A DNA stretch of 64,000 bases from Symsagittifera roscoffensis (GCF_963678635.1 NC_087069.1:18386515-18450514); one strand, 5' to 3'. Positions 46,001-52,979 are shown, counted from the first letter of the stretch. Made by a program: numbers and translations. Notes: generated by a model not told the origin, from the letters alone.

Positions 46001-48387
46001 TGAATGAACCCAACTGGTTCTGTTTTTATACCCGTTTGTTGAAAAGGATTAGTCGTGGAACCCTGCTTGCGGATTTGGATTTGATTTTCCAACCCTTTTT
46101 CTCTGCGTATGGCGTATTCAAACGCTTGCTCTGGGGATTTGGTCTCGGCAAGTAGATCTTTTTGTACTTCATCATTTGTCATATTCGCTGTGAATAAATC
46201 TCGAATAATCTCTGTTTCTAATGTGTTATTGTTGCAATTGGGACATTTGAAGTTTCCTTTTATGACCAATTCAGTGAGCCCGCAGTGGAACTGTTCCAGC
46301 GTTTCTGTTTTATTCTGCTTTCTTGTGAAGGCCTCGTATCTATCAAATGTAACATTACGGTCTTTAATGAAAAGGTGTTCCAATCGATTCCAGAATGCTC
46401 TTGTTGATATTTCTTGTATCTTTATGTCGGGATAGTGTTGGTTTAGGCGTCTTTGACCTTCGTTACCAAGACTTAGGTAAATGTAGCTTCTGACTTTTAT
46501 GTCGGCTTCCTCCCATGGTATTCCATCCACGGTGGGTCCCAAGTTGTCCAGTTGTGCACATTGGTTGTCCCATTGTATCTTTTTTTCTTGGTTACGAATG
46601 TTCCTGTCCCTGGTTTGTGCTTGAGTTTACCCTTCTATCGGGAGTTCATAACCGGGTTCTTGCGGTTTTCTCACTGCAGGTGGATCTCGTAATAACTTTT
46701 GCAGGTTTATGCCATCTTTTGCGACAATTCCTAAGTAGAGTTGCTGGTTCCACTTCTCCCACTCTGTTGGCGGTTCCGCCGAGGCTTTTTGCCAGAATGG
46801 GGCAATGCCGAGTGGGTTTTTTGTTGTAAGTGCTGGCTGCGCCATGTTATACCCTCAACCGTTGGGTGAGGTATACACTGTGTAATCTATGTAGTCAAAG
46901 TCAATGCTTGATCGCTAACTGAGAATAGAATACGAAGAGATAGAGAACAACTTAAATTCAGTTACGAGAGTTAAGTCTGATTCGAATCTGACCTCGAAAT
47001 CATGAGAGAGACAGAGACTCATAAATAACTATTGAATATGGTGTTAGGTTTAATAGGTACTTAATTTAGATCAGACTTCTATATAGTTCAGTTTACATAA
47101 GTATATATGGTTAGCACTCAAGATGGATATACTGTCTTAGGTAGACATAGTTCTAATATATCCGAATGGATATCAGTTCATATCGGTACCTACTGTATCC
47201 GTATGGATAACAGGCTGAAAGAAAGCTAAAATAAATTTCAAGCATTCGGTCCTTCAAGCATGAGGGACGCCACCGATTCTTCGTTATCTACGGTGTTGAC
47301 AAAAGGTCGCCGCTGGGTGATAAATAGTTCATTACGTAATAGAATGACCATGACGTCAACGTTTTGGTTATTGTGACAACTTACAGAGGGGGAGGGTTCT
47401 CATGCTTGAAGGACCGAATGCTTGAAAAATTTCAACCAATCAAAATCGCTAAGCGTTTCTATTGGCTAAATGCCTTTCTCACAATATCGAAGTCAATATT
47501 AACAGAAAATGTATTAAATCAGTGGAAAATAATCAAAAATGTTGCAAGTTGCGAGTTACAACCGCATTACTATTCAGATAATCATCAAGATTAATGAGTG
47601 CAAAATCATAAGCGTTTTTCAGTCTTGAAACTCATCTGCTTATTATCTAATCGGTCAATATTAACACTAATGGCCAGGATTTATTTTCTTACTTTGAGAT
47701 TTTCGCGATTTATTTTTAGATTTCGAATACTCAACTCTGATTGGCTGAAAGTAAGCTAAAATTAATTTCAAGCATTCGGTCCTTCAAGCATGAGGGACGC
47801 CACCTTACAGAGCAGGAAGGTTTATGTAGCAGTATTTAGACAACCACGTATTCAGACTCGTCAGCAAGTAGACAAATACTGTAACCAATCAGAATTGAGA
47901 CAAGGAAGAAATGAATAATTAATAATTATGTATTTCGTAAATTTGCTTTCTCATCTAGATTCTGATTGGTTAATATGGCATTTGTCTGCTGACTGACGAG
48001 TATAAATACGCTGTTGTCTAAAGGCACTCTAGCTTTGGGGTTGTTTTTACTTGCGGAGCAAAAGCCCTAAAAAGGAGTGTTCATATGTATTATCCAATCC
48101 ATCCAACTCATTAATACTTTTGCAGGACAATCATCAACAGAATTAGCAACCTGCTCAAGTACAAGAACGAAGACTTAGCCGAAAGACTTCCACCACCTCC
48201 CTATTTACTGCACCAGATGGAGAAAAAGGGGATGAACCCCAATCTATCCAAGCTAACAGGGCGACACAAGAAGCAAAACTCTTCAGTGGATCATAGAAGT
48301 AATAAGACTCCATCGCCTGAAAAAGTGCAGCAGTTGGGAGGTAGTCAAGATGAAAGTATGACTACCAAGTCAGTCGCTGTCGCCTAG
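25088..48387 (+). CDS. ERICH6: ERICH6-like (FAM194 domain) protein, 14 coding exons
   Basis: Exons: 25088-25244, 25932-26303, 26755-26834, 29434-29590, 31452-31597, 32775-32926, 33077-33253, 35386-35516, 36198-36385, 36685-37006, 37617-37809, 38662-38893, 39143-39228, 48126-48387. All have AG/GT borders, every phase agrees, and they total 885 codons with a TAG stop. The ATG follows an acceptor and an in-frame TAG, so it is the likely start, with a 5' untranslated exon upstream. Residues 1-300 are Glu/Asp-rich. A CDFCGREIKPYP motif (~333) and CC (~360) suggest a small Cys cluster. Residues ~520-800 form a FAM194-type domain (VFYPSGRPCIL, LDPFGGILFG, WSWLD), followed by a proline/lysine tail. 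The glutamate-rich front plus FAM194 end is the layout of ERICH6, whose molecular role is not established. Human ERICH6 is somewhat shorter. The name rests on remembered family features. Confidence 0.75.
26835..29433. other. ERICH6-like intron 3
   Basis: A 2.6-kb intron of AT-rich DNA. It contains dispersed repeat family A (28560-29040) and a short block 'tgttgcatcgcaggtggtgcgaagctcggc' near 29150-29190 that also occurs, diverged, near 20090-20140. No further exon found. Confidence 0.5.
28560..29040. repeat. dispersed repeat family A, long copy
   Basis: Matches 90-600 and 11640-12110 through blocks around 'acgtggtgaa', 'aaagtgtaaaggtcacaaaa', 'gtgatctact', 'cgaaagtgg' and 'ttttccaactgtc'. 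Lies in intron 3 of the ERICH6-like gene. Confidence 0.65.
30750..31413. mobile_element. 664-bp MITE with 11-bp flanking direct repeat
   Basis: Flanked by ccaacgttagg at 30739-30749 and 31414-31424. The ends are degenerate inverted repeats rich in 'taacccc' (left) and 'ggggtta/ggggtgat' (right). A 9-11-bp duplication is typical of Mutator-like elements; superfamily is an inference. It lies in intron 4 of the ERICH6-like gene. Confidence 0.6.
32122..32553. mobile_element. 432-bp hAT-type MITE with poly-C inner tracts
   Basis: Begins CAGGGGCGGATTTAGG and ends CCTAGATCCGCCCCTG, a 16-bp inverted repeat with one difference. A perfect 8-bp duplication TAACTGGT flanks it (32114-32121 and 32554-32561). 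Long C tracts lie just inside both ends. Its interior ('aagggtcccc', 'ggcgccaatatatact', 'gcctgcggcgca') matches the MITE at 5910-6348 and the fragment at 37385-37600. Lies in intron 5 of the ERICH6-like gene. Confidence 0.9.
33570..34430. repeat. degenerate ~165-bp tandem repeat in ERICH6-like intron 7
   Basis: Blocks such as 'tctcgaaaactacc', 'aaatctgggat' and 'atggcctcagaaaatgtcca' belong to the same family as 16600-19990. About four to five diverged units. The array ends with 'aacaggtagatccagcattagctgggcccc', similar to the end of the larger array near 19970-20005. Confidence 0.7.
34451..34520 (+). repeat. tRNA-like remnant
   Basis: Contains 'gtggctcagatgcagg' (A-box-like) and 'ggtcggattttcaaatccgg' (B-box-like hairpin). 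No full cloverleaf can be drawn, so this is probably a tRNA-derived SINE head. Confidence 0.35.
35523..35670. mobile_element. partial copy of the foldback MITE
   Basis: Starts CAGTGCTGATTTAAATTAT directly after TA and follows the left arm of 23961-24679 for about 140 bp (tttctcaaa.tgggtt, aaacttcac). No right end was found. It begins only 6 bp after the exon-8 donor (gt at 35517), very close to the splice site. Confidence 0.65.
36685..39228 (+). CDS. ERICH6: ERICH6-like exons 10-13: FAM194 domain
   Basis: Four exons encode the conserved part. Exon 10 (36685-37006) has KFYLDDKKLFYVLFKDGSG and FYPSGRP. Exon 11 (37617-37809) has FVFTDE-type sequence and AVFMPDGNAACYYDN. Exon 12 (38662-38893) has LDPFGGILFGE, WSWLDF and ALSNQVSLRIANQ. 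Exon 13 (39143-39228) has LPKLFERTEDVVYLSE. The repeated 'phe-tyr-pro-x-gly' pattern resembles a beta-repeat fold (toxin_15/MORN-like spacing), an inference. Confidence 0.7.
37025..37206. mobile_element. short MITE, family B
   Basis: Begins near CGGGGACTATTCTTATG and ends GGATGAGGGATTCCCCC. The inner ends CGAAGGACCGAATGCG and its complement match 8822-8996. Target duplication is not clear. It starts 18 bp after the exon-10 donor. Confidence 0.6.
37385..37600. mobile_element. hAT-type MITE fragment
   Basis: Internal part ('gcgcgccgagaaaacgcaat', 'gcctgcggcgcagaaaattt', 'ggtcgacaaaatttttgaaaat') of the element at 32122-32553, without either terminus. It ends about 15 bp before the exon-11 acceptor. 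Confidence 0.65.
38215..38630. repeat. 18-bp minisatellite upstream of ERICH6-like exon 12
   Basis: More than 20 copies of an 18-bp unit 'ttcagaatatttcagaaa' with drift fill this stretch, ending about 30 bp before the acceptor at 38661. Each unit carries 'ttcag', a potential cryptic acceptor. The open frames on both strands are translations of the repeat. Confidence 0.85.
39653..40020 (-). repeat. 3' LTR of the Gypsy element
   Basis: 368 bp, same length and, as far as I can compare by eye, same sequence as 46845-47212. Preceded (in element orientation) by the polypurine tract at 40034-40021. Confidence 0.95.
40021..40034 (-). promoter_or_regulatory. polypurine tract
   Basis: Minus-strand AAGAAAAAGGGGAA abuts the 3' LTR, the expected primer site for plus-strand DNA synthesis of an LTR element. 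Confidence 0.85.
40051..44220 (-). CDS. Gypsy pol, C-terminal part: RNase H, integrase, long tail
   Basis: Open from the codon after the TAA at 44223-44221 to a stop at 40051. Begins with RNase H (RIVCDASREGIGAALEQ; DHFKYYLYGRRFTLITDHQ). Integrase follows with an HHCC zinc finger (ending CKEC, residue ~498), and a DDE core: D in LDFAGPLP (~531), D in RCDQAQGF (~590), E in GMVERLIR (~625). About 700 further residues, rich in Lys, Thr, Pro and Ser with little predicted order, follow the catalytic core. That tail is long for this family. I see no signal peptide or membrane segment, hence no envelope. Confidence 0.9.
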   Translation of the reverse strand, partial: KAFQTILTAVRNITENRHFVSNRETRIVCDASREGIGAALEQETPDGWGTVAYASRFLNACENKYSVNELELLAAVWAIDHFKYYLYGRRFTLITDHQALVSALNSNKSNKTYQSRLTRWIDRLIPFDFDIKHLSGSKMGLIDYISRHPVGKPQPPAYWDEHFVVALIDDFISCLEFQDSTIANIEMIENPYGFLSTLQLDWNENFNRSLSHTKETHFTVNDHSLSNSHSPSRSKFSNFSQSNRNISNYSPDNSNICHQPSTNQLRKEEIASSHQQQQVCFNSTYINPAANNMSRQLQTGMSLPPFKRIMRKCHSGQQTTLSFPPAKHTSFAEMPVEPGQSTLSFSDVRHQVIPSQDSFTFVRKSDQLCQTDPEEQTECQAISMEDEDVPLFRKNLRKALDVDFIAAATKRDRNLQPLINMIRNQKWEQIKACYGPYFYNVRDRLSVRDNVLLYDDRVVIPKQLRQIVLDSIHLTHPGQGSMLEAAKHIWYPYLHRDIVTAAQNCKECRTKGKNLRVISGKKHYTSLDAVVEPNEEIQLDFAGPLPDENDKDVYILVGVDRFSRFPYAKVVANNKADTIIRFMQTHLVNQGVPRNIRCDQAQGFRAKKFMIYCKSNNIKLIFAPVDDHRSMGMVERLIRALKTRLSIMKIDKNNTPYKLASDVAELIKTLRITPHATTKITPFEAHYGRKPNTPLTNICTTPKISNLSWENTKLSCLDEKMLTKSALTPEAIWNRDLNSEDELSVVYKQTYLPEPSYEPAGPSSQVVGTSTPGHTIPKRAIPETTKEKTKQTQRTQPLLSDTDNDELFDQALLRKFPIGAHLPLNNIPYDLQKVKRSFLAENPKNDIANIRTRKPIRWLTQQEKQRIERAPLVFLKDRFKGPQNTIDPVLGKRIEQVARKSGTIARKTKNPGVFGPQFKIIENGSIINYSPHTAWVREDGKQPRVIRHDGLAFVPDPRVYGKCRPAQLKDFVAYKHLPRAKSRILDTEPKQSEPTGSKNPKKKIQQGNPAGNTSTPTSPKRKPPKNVEELIRQTTNRRKLGHDRIHRTNPTTSKATTRKIQTAITSNLKSPSRKGQGSPNKTRKEENKTVEFDCDTSISISSDDSIIQDLRPASHMPPAKKLDRKNTPPQDTNESTKSKDTVPCRRSTRTKTSALALKFGNAIPINKIAGSNSDTELCLITVQQDKREPTGQIVTVHESSTDIECIEIDSRDKASSQSSEKTPEQLRVTASGEGTGDPLEAEYEPTNTVKTPTQLSTHTPSPRSSPRAELDTSSTSIGLNDPQQRPISSRYVIDRPNETTCSPDKSFIENFNDAMKILQSISPPKNSMTFQREYEIQERSKRPSKQDNYNKPGTPQTSSERNSQQISQVPLNEDDPKSQKDAADDIKNI
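44221..46542 (-). CDS. Gypsy gag-pol middle part: gag, protease, reverse transcriptase
   Basis: Open in the frame of the flanking parts; translation is open back to the TAA at 46629-46627, and no ATG begins it clearly. Gag capsid region (~1-200), two zinc knuckles (CFKCG...C and CNKCTKRGHYARLC, ~217-250), aspartic protease FIADTGSPTSF (~335), reverse transcriptase with YFSTIDLRYAYSQL (~590) and FAFLDDILI (~651; LDD in place of the common VDD). It ends just after the thumb/connection at WNQEH. The knuckle pair and LDD resemble Mag-like lineages, a weak inference. Confidence 0.9.
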   Translation of the reverse strand: MGPTVDGIPWEEADIKVRSYIYLSLGNEGQRRLNQHYPDIKIQEISTRAFWNRLEHLFIKDRNVTFDRYEAFTRKQNKTETLEQFHCGLTELVIKGNFKCPNCNNNTLETEIIRDLFTANMTNDEVQKDLLAETKSPEQAFEYAIRREKGLENQIQIRKQGSTTNPFQQTGIKTEPVGFIQRRGGDPYRNNRRGNNSGRGQTQRGSSQRQNRDRKQSCFKCGNPFGPGHLQQCPAKDKICNKCTKRGHYARLCNSSNVNAISEEANLEANVQDTDIAAYVDYLQAGDVVPGWEFINPDDNSVNAVHYEEETAGNLTTNDLIGHLIRVKIGTNSITFIADTGSPTSFVNNKTAVILENTVPRTRRIQLNQNDEANRMVCYNGYKIPAFGRLIAPIESGGWTINTAPFVVVDDKRANILGRNLLPQLGIHLQQEKPTGKSINYITDPEQSDTAITNWVKTTYPALCTRIGRSKNHEVHTKFLHDFKALQQKGRRIPIHIQEKVEQELKSLIDQGHIVKLDSCSDKQFISPIVITVKKDQSIKLAMDSKQINKAIHKNKYQMPNIDVLLDNVAQSAQEGNGKPGTTYFSTIDLRYAYSQLKLDEKTKTQCNFSIIGGQATGTYQFQTGFYGLTDMPAEFQKAIDLTLNNEKDTFAFLDDILIISHGTKEQHMEKLKKVLDKLDQENMAISLNKCKFGCKEVEWLGFIINEYGTIPMHKKTEAITNLQHPKTFKQLKSFMGSIHHLNKFIPNLAQLCTPLRPLLSSSKFHYVWNQEH
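46627..46845 (-). CDS. Gypsy gag N-terminus
   Basis: A 72-codon frame starting with an ATG made of the last base of the 5' LTR plus the TG of the primer-binding site, so translation can begin at the LTR border with no leader. It ends at TAA 46629-46627, and the same frame continues openly after it. Contains PTEWEKWNQQLYLGIV, a gag-like start. Confidence 0.75.
   Translation of the reverse strand: MAQPALTTKNPLGIAPFWQKASAEPPTEWEKWNQQLYLGIVAKDGINLQKLLRDPPAVRKPQEPGYELPIEG
46830..46844 (-). promoter_or_regulatory. tRNA primer-binding site
   Basis: Minus-strand TGGCGCAGCCAGCAC directly follows the 5' LTR. TGG plus downstream complementarity to a tRNA 3' end is expected. The cognate tRNA was not identified. 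Confidence 0.7.
46845..47212 (-). repeat. 5' LTR of the Gypsy element
   Basis: 368 bp; promoter-bearing LTR in element orientation (minus strand). Identical by eye to 39653-40020. Confidence 0.95.
47389..47804. mobile_element. family B MITE, intact neighbour copy
   Basis: A 416-bp element with the same ends as the split copy, flanked by an 8-bp duplication TTACAGAG (47381-47388, 47805-47812). It reads through 'gattggctgaaag' where the other copy carries the Gypsy element, giving a natural empty-site reference. The 8-bp duplication fits hAT or Merlin; GG ends favour Merlin, but the superfamily is not settled. Confidence 0.9.
48126..48387 (+). CDS. ERICH6: ERICH6-like exon 14: C-terminus
   Basis: Acceptor tacttttgcag at 48115-48125, joined in phase 2 to 39228 across an 8.9-kb intron. 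Encodes INRISNLLKYKNEDLAERL, PPPPYLL and a polar tail; stop TAG at 48385-48387. AATAAA follows at 48432-48437. The reading frame agrees exactly with exon 13, so the transposon-filled intron does not break the gene. Confidence 0.75.
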
Positions 48388-48431
48388 AACAAGTAACAAA
48401 AATGACTGAACAAAGCTCTATTTTCAGACAA

Positions 48432-48437
48432 AATAAA
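48432..48437 (+). terminator. poly(A) signal AATAAA of the ERICH6-like gene
   Basis: Canonical hexamer 44 bases after the TAG stop. Confidence 0.55.
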
Positions 48438-49090
48438 GGAACTTACTCTCGCAGCATAGCATTATTAAAATTCTGCTTTTTACTCACAAGAGCTATAATT
48501 GAACCAAATATTTTAAAAACTTAGAAAAGCGCCATGAAACGTAAAAGAGCTAGAAATGAAAACGGTATTCAATCTTATTCTAGCCGTCTTGTTCTTTCAG
48601 CAAAAAATATCTGTTCTGCTTATGAAATAAAAGTGGAATGAAAAAGGTGGGAACAAGTCTGAATTAAATAGAAATGTTAAAATTAACTGGAGTGTAATAT
48701 GATGCATTATCTGATTTGTCTTCCTTACGAAATTGTCTTCCAGAAATGCAAATTCATCTGTAAATTGTATATATGTCAATAGCTTCCATTCATTTTAGAT
48801 TATCATCAACATGAATTTATTCTGTCTTCCAAGCGTATTTGGAGTGCGCATTATTCTTCGAATGTGAGTTCAAGCAGCTGAAATAAACATAATTGCTACC
48901 TGATTTTATACAGTCACAGTACATAGAAGTTGCATTTTTTGATGTGAACGAGAAAATGAACAAACTTTTTCTTCACGTTTTGTTTGTTTTCTCTGCAATT
49001 ATTGAAGATACATGATTCAAATTTTGACAAAAGGGTAGATGAAATTATTTGAAGGCTTCACCGGGCCAGAAATTGAAAAATCTTGTTTTG
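48438..49090. other. spacer between ERICH6-like gene and Polinton
   Basis: AT-rich, no supported gene. The left border and terminal inverted repeat of the Polinton should be here or just to the right, but I could not identify them. Confidence 0.4.
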
Positions 49091-49439
49091 AAGGCTTAAA
49101 TTATCCAGCTTATCATAACTAACTTTACAGGTGTTAATGCTGTGGAAACAATATCAGGAATTCGAATAATTGGACCCAAATTAGTTCTTTGGGAAGTTGA
49201 TGAGCTTGATGTACTCATTCTTTGCCTAAAAATGACAAATAACTGAATTAAGAAAGTTATCTGGTCTGGCCTCGAGAAACGGTCATATCTGTTTTCACGA
49301 CACACACTAAAACTTATTTGGAGGTTAAACCAAAAAATTGGACTGAACGTACACAACGCATCTGCTAATGAGACTCCTGTGCTTAGATTGGAGCTGTATT
49401 TTAATTTCTCCAAGTCTCGTTAAACGTCATCAGTTTATG

Positions 49440-52400
49440 GCATAAACAAAAATATCCGTGTCGGAGTAAAGGAGTTCCAAGTTTAGATTTGGTTTCATTT
49501 TTTGATAATGAAACTGAAACATGAAACGCTTGGCGAGGTCTAGGATGGTTGCACCAACTATCATCGGTTTGTCCCACAATATTTTTGTTACTTAAAAGCT
49601 GATTGTGGCTAATTGATCGTCTATGATTTGAAAGCTTTTCATTGTGCTCAGAGCTGTTTTTTGTAAAAGTTCTCTCTCATTCCTTACAATCTCCAGCTTC
49701 TTTCTTCCTAACTTAGACTCCATTGTCTTACCGAAAGCTGAATTAACAATTAGCTTGTAGAAGTTCTCCTGGAATTTATTTACCGCGGTTTTTTGCAGGC
49801 GGGTGTTGAGGTCGACAAAGGGTGCCATCCAGTGACTTTGGCGGAACTGAAGAACTTTACCTAGGTGAGTTATTTTCATTCCCAGCTCATGGTACAAGTT
49901 TAGGGTAAGGTAGTGCAAAACATAACCTTCTTTAGGATGCAAGGTCTGTAGAAGCTTTGGCCACTTTTGGCAGTGTGGTGATTCCCAATTTTCCCAACAT
50001 AATGACTTGCTCGTTGCTTATTGCACCGATGTCCACTACTTCACGAGAGGGGGCAAGGGGGTAATCAGCAAAGAAGTCGTGAAGCTCTTCGGGTATGGTT
50101 AAATTGACTTCAACTATATAACCCCACTCTGAGGTTTTGCTGGTGAGCAGTATGTCTGCCAGACTTTTTTCAACTATTGAAAAATCGTTTAAGGGTAAAG
50201 GGCAGTGTTTCAGTATCCCCCCGTACAAATTGTTTGCATCAATTTTGAGGATGTAGCTTGATGGTTCTGAGGGCAAAAAATTGTCGAGGTATTTATTGTT
50301 TGCTTTGTAAAATTGGCGCGCGTAAACCGACGACATGCCTCCTCGTATCATTCGCTGCACAAGTTTCAGATGTTCACGGTCCGTTAAGAGTTTCAGTTCG
50401 GGCTTACAAACTTTTAGAAAGGCGTCCCAGGAAAGGTTACTTGCCGTGAAGTAACAGGCGCAATCCAGCCCGTATGTTTGATAGCAAACTTCACAAAAAG
50501 CTTCGAAAACGGAAGCAAGCAATAGAACATCTGTAGTCAAGTACAAGTCGTGGTAATCACCAAGTGAGCCACACTTCAGTTCGGTGAAAACTTTAAGGGC
50601 ATGATTGTACTCGCTTCTTGAAACACTCACATCCCCTCCTGTTAGACTATTTTTCCACATTGCTCGTGGGGGAAGGCGAGTTTCTCGGAATTTTTCGAAT
50701 GAGTTGAAGTATGAGTAGGGGTAATTCCCTTTCTATTTCAACATACTGACTTTTTCAGGTGAGTGGCCGAGTTTTTCAAAATAGTTCTCCAGCTTAAAAA
50801 ACTTTTCGTTGGGCAAATTATCGACAAGTTTTGCCAACGATGCTAGCATGAACCTATACGAATCGATGAATCTCAGATTTTTGTAGAGTTTTTTGATTTT
50901 TCCGTTTTTGTCCGGGTACGTTTTTATATATACTGAGATTGTCAAGGATATATATTTTTCTTCAGATGCGGGTGTTACGGAAAAAGTGTTTTCCGAATCG
51001 CTTTTTGCCAGAGCTTTGAATATAAAGTGTAAATCATAATTTGACAAATTATGAGCTACCACTGGAATGTAATTTGTTGTTTTTCTATTAACGTTACACT
51101 CATTGTGTGCCCAACCCAAGAACTTGTTGGTGTAATGGCAATGATCAAATACCACATGATCATTGTCGGAAAAATCATTCTCGCATATCCAACAAATTGT
51201 AGCATCTTCCCGTTCCTGGTCTGTTTTACCAGTGAAAGTGTAATATTTCCTTTTTTCTACGTAAATTTGTCTCGCTAACGATTCAAGGGAGCTAATTAGC
51301 TCTTCCATCACATTCGGTCCTCTTTTAAGCTCAAACTTTAGCAGGTCTTTTTTTCCCAAATTCGATTACTGCTAACGCGTAGCCGCAAGGTTGATGGATT
51401 TCATTTGTTTGCGTGCTAGATTTTCGCGGATCAGGTTCCGGTCCGTATACTGGTAAGAGCAGTGACTCCAAACCAAAGTAGATTACTCTGGGTACGTAGC
51501 AACGAGCTGTTAAGTTTTTGAACTTGTGATCATCTTTTCCCGGCTTGGGCATTGTTATGATGACATCTTCGTCTTGGTAAAACAGTTCATGATGTCTTCT
51601 CAGAGTTTCGAATGAAGCGCATGTGTGTAAGCATTTGCGGCAAATCTCAGATTGAAATCGGTGCACTTTGTGCCGCACGTACTCGACCAGTTTCTGGAGA
51701 TCACTTATCAACACATAGTGATATTTTGATCCATCTGTCAGCAGCAACAAGTCCACAATCAGGCTAGTAGTGAATCTGCTCGATACTCTTATGGGCAACA
51801 ATTTGCCATCGTTGTACCTGAACAGAAAAATAATTTTTATACCTAGGTTTGGAATGAAATAAAAAAGGTGTTTGAATAGGTGAAGAACATTAATGAAAGA
51901 TTTTTGAGATTTTTAGAAGGGAATTAGAATTTGCTTACCGGAAGACGTTGATTTGACAATTGTTCAACTTTTCAAATCTGTCCATATCCATCAGACCCAT
52001 TGGCATTTCGTATTCCCCATTGATTTTCACAATTCCTTCTTTGTCGAGATCGTATGTTGAGACTTTGTTTTTCTCCAGCCACGGTCTAGATGGGGGTAGA
52101 GGACCGGCTCATTCACATTGTGATATGCGACAACAAAGCAGTAGAGAAAGCAACGGTCAGCATCTTTAGTGTTGATATTTGTGAGCAGAGTAGATGCTGC
52201 GCTGAGTGCATCAGGTAGCTCGAGGTAGGATCCTGCTCTTATTGGTGAGAAGGCCGCAAAACTGATTTGCAATTTTTCAATTTTGTCAATAATCCATCCG
52301 CTACCATGAGAAGAGAACGAATTGACTTGGTTGACCATATGTTCAATCAGTTCCAAGAATTGATCCCCAGCTATTCCCTCGAAGTACACTGTCAATGTCT

Positions 52401-52977
52401 TAGTGTTCAGAAACAGCATGGTCCTTTCGAAGTTTCCACTGTCCCCGTCTTGCACAGTGGGAATTTTGATAATTCCCACTTCCACGTGGAATTGCACCTT
52501 GTTCGGACCCTCTTTGACCCTTTCCAGTATGAGAGCATCTATTTCCTCCTTGTTTTGCATCATGACTTCAAGCAAATCCATTTCTTTTTCACCAATTTTG
52601 AGATCGTATCGACGCAACTTGCCTCTGAACGCGCTTTCCGTTGGGGCAGCGGAAGACGTCGTCTCAATGCTGTCCCAAACTGGCAATGTGTGCTTCTTCA
52701 GCAAGTGTTGTCCATAGCTTTCCGCGGTGAGAAATATTGTATGGCAATAGATACAATGACTATTGGAAGTCATGTCATGTACCAGCTCGACGTGCTCTCG
52801 GGCTTCCGACAAACTCTCGAATGATTCGAGACACTCATCGCAAACAGTTTGAGGAGGAGGGGGAGGAAAGATCTTGTGAACTTTTTGCTCATGTCTTCTC
52901 AAGTTTCTTTTAGAGCTCAGTATTTTTCGGCACTGCTTGCAAGGAACAGGTGTCGCGATAGAAGTAGAGTTCGGCAT
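49440..52977 (-). pseudogene. Polinton family-B DNA polymerase, broken
   Basis: Starts at ATG 52977 with three C2H2-like fingers (CKQC..H; CDEC..H; CIYC..H), then the long N-terminal region typical of these polymerases. After an intron (51938-51818) come an exonuclease-like part (VIYFGLES, where a D-x-E is expected), a CxxC..H..C domain (~51200-51090), a palm part with DANNLYGG (~50230), NSAFGKTME (~49735) and YSDTD (~49455). Breaks: a one-base shift near 52070, a shift near 51345, TAG near 50735, a shift near 49935, TAA at about 49590, and stops just after YSDTD. Its role in an intact element is protein-primed replication. The end after the last motif is not recognisable. Confidence 0.85.
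51818..51938 (-). other. spliceosomal intron inside the polymerase gene
   Basis: The minus strand reads TTCCG|GTAAGC at 51938 and TTTTTCTGTTCAG| ending at 51818, a 121-bp intron with strong consensus sites. The coding frame is restored across it at an arginine codon. Confidence 0.7.
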
Positions 52978-52979
52978 TA

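Larger units (their letters stand above)
39653..47212 (-). mobile_element. full-length Ty3/Gypsy LTR retrotransposon
   Basis: A 7560-bp element with 368-bp LTRs, TGTTAT...ATAACA ends and 5-bp duplications GGCTG (39648-39652, 47213-47217). Gene order on the minus strand is gag with two zinc knuckles, DTG protease, reverse transcriptase, RNase H, integrase. Integrase after RNase H is the Ty3/Gypsy order. No envelope-like gene was seen. All coding lies in one frame from 46845 to 40051, broken only by TAA at 46629-46627 and 44223-44221. The LTRs appear identical by eye, so insertion was recent. It lies antisense in the last intron of the ERICH6-like gene. Confidence 0.95.
39294..47274. mobile_element. 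family B MITE (~420 bp) split by the Gypsy insertion
   Basis: Left part 39294-39652 and right part 47213-47274 together make one element. It begins GGGGAGGGTTCTCATGC and ends GCATGAGGGACGCCACC. An 8-bp duplication GATTCTTC lies outside both ends (39286-39293, 47275-47282). The neighbour at 47389-47804 shows the same element without the insertion. Confidence 0.9.

Noticed and set aside
40451-46829. Plus-strand open frames across the Gypsy element
   Set aside because: They are shadows of the minus-strand gag-pol frame, which carries recognisable motifs.
40051-46845. Alternative genetic code with TAA as glutamine
   Set aside because: Host exons have no in-frame TAA, and the small gene and a Polinton capsid frame show TAA used or acquired as a stop; two sites in one element are not enough.
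49096-49413. 105-codon minus-strand frame next to the polymerase end
   Set aside because: No polymerase or other motif recognised and no continuity with the preceding frame.
52267-52824. Plus-strand frame of 185 codons
   Set aside because: It lies opposite the zinc-finger N-terminus of the Polinton polymerase, which is the supported reading.
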